DNA of 64,000 bases from an uncultured Oscillospiraceae bacterium (lineage in GTDB: Bacteria > Bacillota > Clostridia > Oscillospirales > Ruminococcaceae): NCBI GenBank assembly GCA_934513685.1, contig CAKSWY010000009.1:17847-81846 (forward strand), written 5' to 3'. The position numbers and the translations under genes are program-made. Each line of letters begins with the position of its first letter. Position 1 is the first letter of the stretch. Under the pieces are notes generated by a model that was given only the letters and a program-made list of their open reading frames with translations, ran no database searches and was not told the DNA's origin. Positions 1 to 6,723 of this stretch are shown here, in pieces.

Positions 1-273
1 CGTCAGGGAATGCGCCTGCACACGGCCCGCAAGGTCTGCCGTGCCCAGGCCCTGACCGAGAGCGAGCTGGCCCAGCTTGGGGTAGCGCCGGAAGCCATGG
101 CGGCCATGACCGCCCAGCTGGAGCAGGACCGTCCCGACCCTGCCGCCGAGATGACCACCCCCTACGAGCCGCTGGATGTGTACGACCCCGCCCAGGCCCA
201 GCAGCCCAGCCAGCCCACCCGTCTGCCCCACGCCCTGTTTGCCCCCGCCCCGGACGAGGATGTGCCGTTCTGA
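1..273 (+). CDS. 3' end of an unidentified protein with an SSB-like acidic tail
   Basis: The reading frame is open from the first base of the window and ends at TGA 271-273, so about 90 C-terminal residues are visible and the 5' end lies outside. I do not recognise the family. The last half is rich in Pro and Gln and ends in PDEDVPF. That resembles the disordered linker and acidic tip (DDDIPF) by which single-stranded DNA-binding protein recruits partner enzymes. The part before it (KVCRAQALTESELAQLGV) does not look like an OB fold, so this is not an ordinary SSB as far as can be seen. A link to DNA processing is inference from the tail alone. Confidence 0.55.
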   Translation, partial: RQGMRLHTARKVCRAQALTESELAQLGVAPEAMAAMTAQLEQDRPDPAAEMTTPYEPLDVYDPAQAQQPSQPTRLPHALFAPAPDEDVPF

Positions 274-301
274 TTTGACGCATTGACGCAGAGAATGCGG
301 A

Positions 302-375
302 ATGCTGCCCAGGCAAAGCCTTCCCCTTGAGGGGAAGCCTGTGGCTCGACAGAAAGCTGCACCTTCGCAGGAACG
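302..375. repeat. Interspersed palindromic element, copy A (partial)
   Basis: This holds the palindromic core CTTCCCCTTGAGGGGAAG at 320-337, followed by the conserved module GACAGAAAGCTGC (compare CGGCAGAAAGCRGC elsewhere) and the GCAGGAACGCAAAGCC segment. It is one member of the family found between genes at eight loci in this window. It lies between the partial first gene and the DUF362 gene. Confidence 0.75.
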
Positions 376-454
376 CAAAGCCCCACCACAAAACCGATCG
401 GTTTGCGCCCGATCCTGCCCATACCCATCCCAAAAAAACAAGAGGAGAACACCT

Positions 455-1579
455 ATGGCCTCTCAGGTATTTTTCACGGATTTCCGTGCCAAGCCCGGCA
501 CCAGTGTGCCGGAAAAACTCACCCGTCTGCTGCGCCGCGCCGGCCTGCCCGGCATGGATCTGGACGGCAAGTTCGTTGCCATCAAGATGCACTTCGGCGA
601 GCCGGGCAACCTGTCCTTTCTGCGGCCCAACTACGCCAAGGTGGTGGCCGACCTGGTGAAGGAGTGCGGCGGTGTGCCCTTCCTCACCGACTGCAACACC
701 TTGTACCCCGGCCGCCGCAAAAACGCGCTGGAGCACATTGAGGCCGCCTATGAGAACGGCTTCTCTCCCTTCTCCACCGGCTGCCAGATCATCATCGGCG
801 ACGGCCTGAAGGGCACCGACGATGTGGAGGTTCCCGTGGTGGGCGGCGAGTATGTGAAGAAGGCCAAGATCGGCCGGGCCGTGATGGACGCCGACGTGTT
901 CATCAGCCTGAACCACTTCAAGTGCCACGAGTGCACCGGCTTCGGCGGCGCCATCAAGAACATCGGCATGGGCTGCGGCAGCCGCGCCGGCAAGATGGAG
1001 CAGCACAACTCCGGCAAGCCGGACATTGACCAGAGCCTGTGCCGCGGCTGCCACGCCTGCACCCAGGAGTGCGGCCAGAACGCCATTTACTTTGACGAGA
1101 ACAACCGCGCCCACATCGACCACGACAAGTGTGCCGGCTGCGGCCGCTGCCTGGGCCGCTGCAACTTTGACGCCATCTACAACGAGAACTCCAGCGCCAA
1201 CGACGACCTGAACCGCAAGATGGTCGAGTACGCCAAGGCCGTGGTGGACGGCCGCCCCCAGTTCCACATCAGCCTCATCATGGACGTGTCGCCCTTCTGC
1301 GACTGCCACCCCGAGAACGATGTGCCCATTCTGCCGGACATCGGTATGCTGGCCAGCACGGACCCTGTGGCCCTGGATCAGGCTTGCGCCGACCTGTGCT
1401 GCGCCGCCACCCCGCTGCCCAACAGCCGCCTGACCGACAACCAGAGCGCCCCCGGCTTTGTGAGCCTGGGTGACCCCTTCCGGGACACCACCCCCGAATC
1501 CGCCTGGGAGAGCTGCCTGGCCCACGCCGAGAAGATCGGCCTGGGCAGCCGCACCTATGAGCTGGTGAAGATGAAGTAA
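455..1579 (+). CDS. DUF362 domain, 4Fe-4S cluster protein
   Basis: A 374-residue protein of the DUF362 family, an iron-sulfur 'Fe-S center' family whose reaction is not known. The ATG at 455 follows AGAGGAGA by a few bases. The frame is open further upstream, but that stretch is repeat sequence. Residues 1-190 form the DUF362 body. Two ferredoxin-type clusters follow: CRGCHACTQECGQ at about 195-207 and CAGCGRCLGRCNF at about 226-238, enough for two [4Fe-4S] centres. The C-terminus carries the conserved DPVALDQACADLC stretch typical of the family. No signal peptide or membrane segment is seen, so it is probably cytoplasmic. Role in electron transfer is inferred from the clusters. Confidence 0.9.
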   Translation: MASQVFFTDFRAKPGTSVPEKLTRLLRRAGLPGMDLDGKFVAIKMHFGEPGNLSFLRPNYAKVVADLVKECGGVPFLTDCNTLYPGRRKNALEHIEAAYENGFSPFSTGCQIIIGDGLKGTDDVEVPVVGGEYVKKAKIGRAVMDADVFISLNHFKCHECTGFGGAIKNIGMGCGSRAGKMEQHNSGKPDIDQSLCRGCHACTQECGQNAIYFDENNRAHIDHDKCAGCGRCLGRCNFDAIYNENSSANDDLNRKMVEYAKAVVDGRPQFHISLIMDVSPFCDCHPENDVPILPDIGMLASTDPVALDQACADLCCAATPLPNSRLTDNQSAPGFVSLGDPFRDTTPESAWESCLAHAEKIGLGSRTYELVKMK

Positions 1580-1581
1580 TC

Positions 1582-1635
1582 CGCTTCGCCGCCTTTGACC
1601 ACGGCATCACCCACTTTGACCTGGCCGGCAAGTAA
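1582..1635 (+). pseudogene. Remnant of an aldo/keto reductase N-terminal region
   Basis: Directly after the DUF362 stop, 17 codons read RFAAFDHGITHFDLAGK and end at TAA. AFDxGITHFDLA is the highly typical strand-turn motif of YghZ-type aldo/keto reductases, where it continues as NNYG. There is no start codon, no ribosome-binding site and no continuation in any frame, so I read it as a deletion scar. It is short enough that chance cannot be fully excluded. Confidence 0.45.
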
Positions 1636-1665
1636 CCGCCATTGCGGCAGAAAGCAGCATCTTAC

Positions 1666-1705
1666 AAAAAAGAGGAGAAACCGAACCTTCGGTTTCTCCT
1701 CTTTT
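1666..1705. terminator. Bidirectional intrinsic terminator
   Basis: An A-tract, a long stem (AAGAGGAGAAACCGAA / TTCGGTTTCTCCTCTT) with a two-base loop, and a T-tract. It sits between the convergent DUF362 gene (+) and the lipoprotein gene (-) and can end both transcripts. A repeat-family module, CGGCAGAAAGCAGC, lies just before it at 1645-1658. Confidence 0.9.
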
Positions 1706-1742
1706 GCATTATGCTGCGTCCTTCTGCTTCAGCGGCACGGCT

Positions 1743-2300
1743 TCAGGCGTTCTCGCCCAGCACGGCGTTCAGCGCGTCCGCCAGAGCCATGAGGGGCTCC
1801 TCGCCGCAGGTGCCGTCCAGAGTTACACCCGCGTCCTCGCACAGGTCCTTCGCCAGCTGGGGCACGGTCAGCAGATCCTCGGCCTGGGCGCTCACCTCGG
1901 GCCAGGTCTCCTGCGCGTTCGCCAGCGCCTGCTCATCCAGCCCGGCCTTCCAGTCGGCCAGCAGGGCGCTCAGCTCTTCCGGGGCGTTCTGGGGCTGGTT
2001 GGCCCCGGCCCAGTTCATCAGGTCCACGGCGGCGGCCACGCACTTCAGGCTGCTGCCCGCGGTGCCGGGACCCCAGCTGAGCAGCCCGTCCAGCGCCTGG
2101 GTCAGGGCCTCACCGTCCAGCTGCGCCGGAGCCGGCGTCTCGGCCGGGGCCGGGGTGGCCGTAGGGGCTGCCGTGGCCGTGGGGGCCGGGGTCGCCTCGG
2201 CCGAAGCCGGGGAAGAAGCGGACGCCGCCCCCTGGCTGCATCCGGCCAACAGCACCGCAGCGGCCAGAAGCGCCGCCGCCTTCGTCTTGATTTTCAACAT
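1743..2300 (-). CDS. Small secreted lipoprotein, function unknown
   Basis: A 185-residue protein with a basic start (MLKIKTK), a hydrophobic segment and the lipobox LAGC, so Cys20 or so should be lipidated and the protein anchored outside the membrane. Residues 21-60 are a low-complexity Ala/Pro/Thr linker that probably spans the cell wall. The remaining 120 residues are an Ala/Leu-rich, mainly helical domain I do not recognise. The start has GGAGGGAACTGA before it. It is downstream of the DUF6506 gene (33-base gap) and likely shares its transcript. Confidence 0.8.
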   Translation of the reverse strand: MLKIKTKAAALLAAAVLLAGCSQGAASASSPASAEATPAPTATAAPTATPAPAETPAPAQLDGEALTQALDGLLSWGPGTAGSSLKCVAAAVDLMNWAGANQPQNAPEELSALLADWKAGLDEQALANAQETWPEVSAQAEDLLTVPQLAKDLCEDAGVTLDGTCGEEPLMALADALNAVLGENA

Positions 2301-2333
2301 TTCAGTTCCCTCCTTGTGGAAAACTCCGGCGTG

Positions 2334-2621
2334 TCACCCGCCGAAGGTCTTGCGAAACAGCTCCTCCTGCTCGGGCAGGTGGGTCACGAACCCCACCGGC
2401 ACCTGGTTGCGGGTGGCGACGATCACCGCCCGCGCACCCGCCTCGCCGAAGGCCCCGCACAGCTCAATGCAGTCCACGCCTTCCCGGCACAGCCGCTCGG
2501 CCTGCCGGGCGGCCTGCTCCACCGTGGGCACGCCCACGATCTGGGCCGTGCCGTCCAGAATGGCGGCCCGGTCCCGCTCCGGCTCAAACCGGGGCCCCAG
2601 AATCAAAAACGCAAATCGCAT
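2334..2621 (-). CDS. DUF6506 family protein
   Basis: A 95-residue protein (MRFAFLILGPRFEPERD...) with the conserved stretches IELCGAFGEAGA and PVGFVTHLPEQEELF. I place it in DUF6506, a small family of unknown function; the family name is recalled, not searched. No signal peptide is seen. The start follows AAGGAGAGCGAACC. It is the first gene of a two-gene leftward unit with the lipoprotein gene, read from the promoter at 2675-2703. Confidence 0.7.
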   Translation of the reverse strand: MRFAFLILGPRFEPERDRAAILDGTAQIVGVPTVEQAARQAERLCREGVDCIELCGAFGEAGARAVIVATRNQVPVGFVTHLPEQEELFRKTFGG

Positions 2622-2674
2622 GGTTCGCTCTCCTTTCCAAGGGCCGCCGTGCAGGTGCGGGCGGCCTTTCCCCT

Positions 2675-2703
2675 ATCATACTCCTTCGCCGGGGCGCTGT
2701 CCA
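2675..2703 (-). promoter_or_regulatory. Promoter for the DUF6506/lipoprotein pair
   Basis: On the minus strand TGGACA, 17 bases, TATGAT. It is back-to-back with the rightward promoter of the M18 peptidase gene about 35 bases away. Confidence 0.65.
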
Positions 2704-2736
2704 CGGGGCGGGTGCGTTTTCCTTTTTGGGCGGATA

Positions 2737-2745
2737 TGCTATACT
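2737..2745 (+). promoter_or_regulatory. Extended -10 promoter for the M18 peptidase gene
   Basis: TGCTATACT, an extended -10 element, 43 bases before the ATG. The -35 region (TTTTCC at the 17-base position) is poor, which fits extended -10 use. Confidence 0.6.
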
Positions 2746-2787
2746 GAACACACCGAACCACCCCATTTTGAACGGAGGAAACCAACG

Positions 2788-4278
2788 ATGTCACATACTG
2801 AACTGGTGCAGGATCTCTGCACCTTTCTTGACGAAAGCCCCAGCCCCTGGCACGGGGCGGATTCCGCCCGTCGCCGCCTGGAGGCCGCCGGTTACACCCG
2901 CCTGCAGGAAACGGAGCACTGGCACTTTGCCGCCGGTAAATATTATGTGATGCGGGGCGGCAGCGCCATTGTGGCCTTCCGCATTCCCGCCAGTCCGGTG
3001 CACGGCTGGAAGATCGCCCTGGCCCACAGCGACAGCCCGTCCTGGCGGGTGAAGGGGCTGGACGGCCAGCCCGCCGCCGGTTACACCCGCCTGCCTGTGG
3101 AGGGCTACGGCGGAATGATCCGGTACAGCTGGCTGGACCGGCCGCTGGGCCTGGCGGGCCGGGCGGTGGTGCGCCGCGGGGATGTGATCGAGACCCGGCT
3201 GGTGAACCTGGCGGAGGATCTGCTCATCATTCCCAGCCTGGCCATCCATATGCAGCGGGACGTGAACACCGGCCACAACTTCAACCCGGCCGTGGACCTG
3301 CAGCCTCTGTACGGCCCCGAGGGGGCGCTGCCCCTGCGCAGCCTGCTGGCCCAGCGGCTGGACGTGGCCCCGGACGATCTGCTGGCCGCCGACCTGAATC
3401 TGGTGCCCCGGCAGAAGGCCGTGCGCCTTGGCCCCGAGGGGGAGTATCTGGCCGCGCCCCGCATTGACGATCTGGAGTGCGCTTGGGCCACGCTACTGGG
3501 CTTCCTTTCCGGGCCAGAGGACAGCCCCGCCGCCTGGTGCCTGCTGGACCACGAGGAGGTGGGCAGCGGAAGCCGCCAGGGCGCCCAGAGCGACTTTGTG
3601 CAGGCGGTGCTCACCCGGGCCATTCTGGCCCAGGGCGGCGACGCCCAGCACGCGGCCCAGGCCGTGGCCGGGTCCTTCGCCCTCAGCGCCGACAACGCCC
3701 ATGCCCGCCACCCCAACTTCCCCGAGGTGAGCGACAAGGCCGCCAACGTGGTGCTGAACGGCGGCGTGGTGCTGAAGTACGCCGCCAGCCAGAAGTACAC
3801 CACCGATGGCCTCACCGGGGCGGTGTTCACCGAGCTGATGCGCCGGGCAGACATCCCGGTTCAGGTATACACCAACCGGGCCGATCAGCCCGGCGGCAGC
3901 ACCCTGGGCAACCTGCTGACCCATTCCATGTGTATTCCTATGGTGGACATTGGCGCAGCCCAGCTGGCCATGCACTCCGCCGTGGAAACCACCGGCGCCA
4001 AGGACGCCGCCTATCTGGCCGGGGCCTGCAAGGCCTTCTATTGCAGCGATCTCCACTGCGTGCGGGAGGGCGTTTACAGCCTGACCGGCGAAACCGCCGC
4101 CCCCGACGACGTGCAGGTGTACCGCTCGCCGGAGCCGCCTCAGGCCCCCGCCCCCGTGGCGGATGAGGAGGCCACCCGTACCTTTGACCGGCCCGCCCCG
4201 GCCCCGGAAGCCGCCCCGGAACAGGCCCCTGCCGGCCCGAAGTTGGACGAATTCGACACCCCAATCTTCTTTCAGTGA
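2788..4278 (+). CDS. M18 family aminopeptidase
   Basis: A 496-residue zinc aminopeptidase of family M18 (aspartyl aminopeptidase type), which removes N-terminal, mostly acidic, residues from peptides in the cytoplasm. The ATG at 2788 follows CGGAGGAAACCAACG. Candidate metal and catalytic residues are present: His80 (LAHSDSP), Asp227 (RIDDLE), Glu256-Glu257 (DHEEVGS), Asp302 (SADNAHA) and His396 (AMHSAVET). The enzyme is usually about 430-460 residues. Here a Pro/Ala/Glu-rich tail of roughly 50 residues is added, ending in DTPIFFQ. The frame is open far upstream through GC-rich sequence, but that is not coding. Confidence 0.93.
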   Translation: MSHTELVQDLCTFLDESPSPWHGADSARRRLEAAGYTRLQETEHWHFAAGKYYVMRGGSAIVAFRIPASPVHGWKIALAHSDSPSWRVKGLDGQPAAGYTRLPVEGYGGMIRYSWLDRPLGLAGRAVVRRGDVIETRLVNLAEDLLIIPSLAIHMQRDVNTGHNFNPAVDLQPLYGPEGALPLRSLLAQRLDVAPDDLLAADLNLVPRQKAVRLGPEGEYLAAPRIDDLECAWATLLGFLSGPEDSPAAWCLLDHEEVGSGSRQGAQSDFVQAVLTRAILAQGGDAQHAAQAVAGSFALSADNAHARHPNFPEVSDKAANVVLNGGVVLKYAASQKYTTDGLTGAVFTELMRRADIPVQVYTNRADQPGGSTLGNLLTHSMCIPMVDIGAAQLAMHSAVETTGAKDAAYLAGACKAFYCSDLHCVREGVYSLTGETAAPDDVQVYRSPEPPQAPAPVADEEATRTFDRPAPAPEAAPEQAPAGPKLDEFDTPIFFQ

Positions 4279-4390
4279 GGGGAATGACTGGCGGTTTTGG
4301 GGCGCTTGACGGTGTTTGACGCCAGGGCGCGTGTAACGGCGGTTGGCCGCGGCGCGCAATTATACAAATTGGATTCTTTGTGATGGTTGT

Positions 4391-4815
4391 ATGGCGGAAA
4401 GCGCCACCTTTGCGGGGACACAGTGCCTTCCCCTTGAGGGGAAAGTGGCGCGGTGCAAGCCGTGAAGAAGCAGGGCAAACGTGCCCGGCACTGCCATGAA
4501 CCGGTCGTGGAGGAAAGGTTCCACCTCATTAGTCAGCTACCGCTGACCGCTTCCCATCAAGGGTGAACCAAAATGTCGCGGCAGAAAGCGGCCCGCCGCA
4601 GGAACGCAGAGCCTTGGGAAGGTGGCGCGGCGCAAGCCGTGACGGATGAGGTGGGGCGCCCACCATCGCTGCACCCTGCGCTGCAAAGGGGGCAGGATAA
4701 ACGAACCTGTCGCTGCCATATCCTAGCAGCAAAAAGAAGATGCCACCTCATCCGTCGCCTAACGGCGACAGTTTCCCCTCAAGGGGAAGCCGATTGTCGC
4801 GGCAGAAAGCGGCGC
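4391..4815. repeat. Interspersed palindromic element, composite copy B
   Basis: This is the largest copy. It holds a core at 4426-4442, a damaged arm at 4518-4560 (CCACCTCATTAGTCAGC...), a right-facing arm at 4609-4655 (GGGAAGGTGGCG, then a GCGGC/GCCG(T) hairpin, then GACGGATGAGGTGG) and an oppositely facing arm at 4738-4800 (CCACCTCATCCGTCGCC, TAAC loop, GGCGAC, core). CGGCAGAAAGCGGC modules are at about 4580 and 4799-4813. It fills most of the 774-base gap between the peptidase gene and gluQ. No transposase gene is present. Confidence 0.8.
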
Positions 4816-4819
4816 TCTA

Positions 4820-5040
4820 TTATAAAGCGAATCTGCGTTGTTTCCAATTACAGCAAATTTGTTCAATTTGTATTATTTTTAATATTAGTACAAATTGTTG
4901 TTTTTTGGATTCAAAGAGAATCCGAAAAAGTCCTCATCCCCAAAAACCGCAGGCCCGTCCCTGTATTTACTTTTCGTATCTTTTCGTAAAATATTACCCA
5001 TTGCAATTTTTCTCTCGTCCCCGAATCTCACCCCCGAAAG
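4820..5040. other. AT-rich island with two dyads upstream of gluQ
   Basis: The base composition drops sharply from the GC-rich background. Two inverted repeats are visible: CAATTTGTA (4864-4872) with TACAAATTG (4889-4897), and GGATTC (4907-4912) with GAATCC (4918-4923). The stretch probably holds the gluQ promoter and perhaps a binding site. No convincing -35/-10 pair stands out. Confidence 0.45.
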
Positions 5041-5052
5041 GAGACCCCTCTC

Positions 5053-5991
5053 ATGGAAAAAGGCCGTTTTGCTCCCTCCCCCTCCGGCCGGATGCACCTG
5101 GGCAATCTGATGTGCAGCCTGCTGGCCTGGCTCAGTGCCCGGGCCAGCGGCAGCCGGGTGGTGCTTCGCATTGAGGACCTGGATGCCGCCCGCTGCCCCC
5201 GCACCTACGCTGACCTGCTGGAGCAGGACCTTACCTGGCTGGGCCTTTGCTGGGACGAGGGCGGCAGCACCGGCGGGCCGGACGGCCCCTATTACCAGAG
5301 CGAGCGCTTCGAGATATACAAGCAGTATTATGACAAGCTGGACGCCCTGGGCCTTGTCTACCCCTGCTTTTGCAGCCGCAGCCAGCTGCACGCCGCCAGC
5401 GCCCCCCACCGGGCGGACGGCCAGGTGGTGTACCCCGGCACCTGCCGGGGCCTTTCGCCCGAAGAGGTCGCCCGCCGCGCGCTGAAAAAAGCCCCCGCCT
5501 GGCGGGTGCAGGTGCCCGACCGGGTGATTGGTTTCACCGACGGCCACCTGGGCCGGTACAAAGAAAATCTGGCCGCCGACTGCGGCGACTTCTATCTGCG
5601 CCGGGGCGACGGGGTGTACGCCTACCAGCTGGCCGTGGTGGTGGACGATGCCCTCATGGGGGTCACCCAGGTGGTGCGCGGCGCGGATCTGCTGTCCTCC
5701 ACTCCGAGACAACTTTGGCTGTATGAAACACTGGGCCTGCCCACGCCCCGGTTCTATCACCTGCCCCTTTTGCTGGCGCCGGATGGCCGACGCCTGAGCA
5801 AACGGGACGGCGACGTGAGCCTGGAGCAGCTGGCCGCCCGCTACACACCGGAGCAGATCGTGGGCAAGCTGGCTTATGCCTGCGGCCTTCAGGCCGAGCC
5901 TGCCCCCCGCACCCCGGCCCAGCTTCTGCCGGACTTTGACTGGGCCAAGGTGCCCCGGCAGGACATCTGCCTGCCCGAGGGGCTGTTCTAA
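5053..5991 (+). CDS. gluQ: Glutamyl-Q tRNA(Asp) synthetase
   Basis: A 312-residue truncated glutamyl-tRNA synthetase (GluQRS, YadB). It lacks the anticodon-binding domain and attaches glutamate to the queuosine at position 34 of tRNA(Asp). The class I signature HIGH appears as HLGN (residues 16-19, in APSPSGRMHLGNL), and KMSKS appears as RRLSKRDG near residue 255. Cysteines at CFCSR and in TCRG could bind zinc, as in GluQRS. Length (about 300 versus 460-500 for full GluRS) supports the assignment. The ATG follows GAAAGGAGACC. It is a single gene, transcribed towards the origin and flanked by repeat copies B and C. Confidence 0.9.
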   Translation: MEKGRFAPSPSGRMHLGNLMCSLLAWLSARASGSRVVLRIEDLDAARCPRTYADLLEQDLTWLGLCWDEGGSTGGPDGPYYQSERFEIYKQYYDKLDALGLVYPCFCSRSQLHAASAPHRADGQVVYPGTCRGLSPEEVARRALKKAPAWRVQVPDRVIGFTDGHLGRYKENLAADCGDFYLRRGDGVYAYQLAVVVDDALMGVTQVVRGADLLSSTPRQLWLYETLGLPTPRFYHLPLLLAPDGRRLSKRDGDVSLEQLAARYTPEQIVGKLAYACGLQAEPAPRTPAQLLPDFDWAKVPRQDICLPEGLF

Positions 5992-6068
5992 AAGTGCGGG
6001 GCGGTACGCGGCACATCACAGCACAACGGCAACGCTGCTTTCACCGCCACGCCCTCGCCGCAAAACCG

Positions 6069-6140
6069 AGATGCCACCTCATCCGTCGCCTAACGGCGAC
6101 AGCTTCCCCTCAAGGGGAAGCCAAACCCTCGGCAGAAGGC
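6069..6140. repeat. Interspersed palindromic element, copy C
   Basis: GATGCCACCTCATCC, a hairpin GTCGCC-TAAC-GGCGAC, AGCTTCCCCTCAAGGGGAAG, then CGGCAGAAGGCAGC. It is nearly identical to the right arm of copy B. It lies just after gluQ. Confidence 0.85.
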
Positions 6141-6158
6141 AGCACCCCACGCACAAAA

Positions 6159-6214
6159 GCGCCGGAAGAGTTCTCCCCTCTCAAAAATGAGGGGGCGCTC
6201 TTCCGGCGCTTTCT
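6159..6214. terminator. Terminator between gluQ and csoR
   Basis: A long inverted repeat, AAAGCGCCGGAAGAG to CTCTTCCGGCGCTTT, with an inner CCCCTC/GAGGGG pairing. Flanking A and T bases allow use by both convergent transcripts. Confidence 0.8.
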
Positions 6215-6251
6215 TGTTTGGTTCGGGGGCTTGCCTGCCCGCCGGGTGCGT

Positions 6252-6515
6252 TTATCGGGTCATCTTGTCAAACAGCGCCACCAGCTCGTCGATCTGTGCG
6301 CTGGCATCCTGGGCAGCCACTGCGTCGGTCACGCAGGCAGCCATGTGCGCCCGAATGATCTCCCGGGTTGCCTTGCGCAGCACGGCCTGGGCCGCCAGCA
6401 GCTGGTTTGCCACATCCATGCAGTACCGATCCTCGTCCACCATGCGCAGCACACCGTCCAGCTGGCCCCGGGCGGTTTTCACCAGCCGGGCAATGCTCTC
6501 ATGATCCGCCTGCAT
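6252..6515 (-). CDS. csoR: CsoR family copper-sensing repressor
   Basis: An 87-residue all-helical repressor of the CsoR/RcnR family. The copper-binding Cys-His-Cys set is present: Cys in RYCMDV (about 32), His in IRAHMA (about 57) and Cys in AACVTD (about 61). Apo-CsoR binds its operator and Cu(I) releases it. The gene follows copA with a single base between the copA stop and this ATG, so translation is probably coupled. The repressor is thus made from the operon it controls, at the end of the message. Confidence 0.92.
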   Translation of the reverse strand: MQADHESIARLVKTARGQLDGVLRMVDEDRYCMDVANQLLAAQAVLRKATREIIRAHMAACVTDAVAAQDASAQIDELVALFDKMTR

Positions 6516-6516
6516 C

Positions 6517-6723
6517 TCAGTTCACCCCGGTCACGGTGTAGCCGGCATCGGTCACAGCCTTCTTCAGGGTCTCCACATCGGTGCCGTCCGGGCAGGTCAC
6601 GGTGGCGGTGCCGTTCTCCAGATCCACGGCGGCGCTCACGCCCTCCAGATCGTTCAGGGCCTTGCTCACATGAGCCTGGCAATGGGCGCACATCATGCCT
6701 TCAATTTTCAGTACAACGGTCAT
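6517..6723 (-). CDS. Possible separately translated CopZ-like chaperone inside copA
   Basis: An in-frame ATG at 6723 is preceded by AAAAGGAGAAACGAAC, a ribosome-binding site as good as that of any real gene here. Initiation there would yield a 68-residue protein, MTVVLKIEGMMCAHCQAHVS onward, exactly the size and fold of a CopZ copper chaperone (MxCxxC at about 10-15). The fused reading frame also runs through without a stop. Separate production is inference; the site is seen directly. Confidence 0.5.
   Translation of the reverse strand: MTVVLKIEGMMCAHCQAHVSKALNDLEGVSAAVDLENGTATVTCPDGTDVETLKKAVTDAGYTVTGVN

Noticed and set aside
1642..2787. Upstream extension of the M18 peptidase
   Set aside because: The extension runs antisense through a lipoprotein gene and a DUF6506 gene, both with good starts. 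The peptidase has its own promoter and ribosome site.
4864..4923. tRNA or small RNA gene in the AT-rich island
   Set aside because: The dyads do not form a cloverleaf and no T-loop (GGTTCRA) is present.
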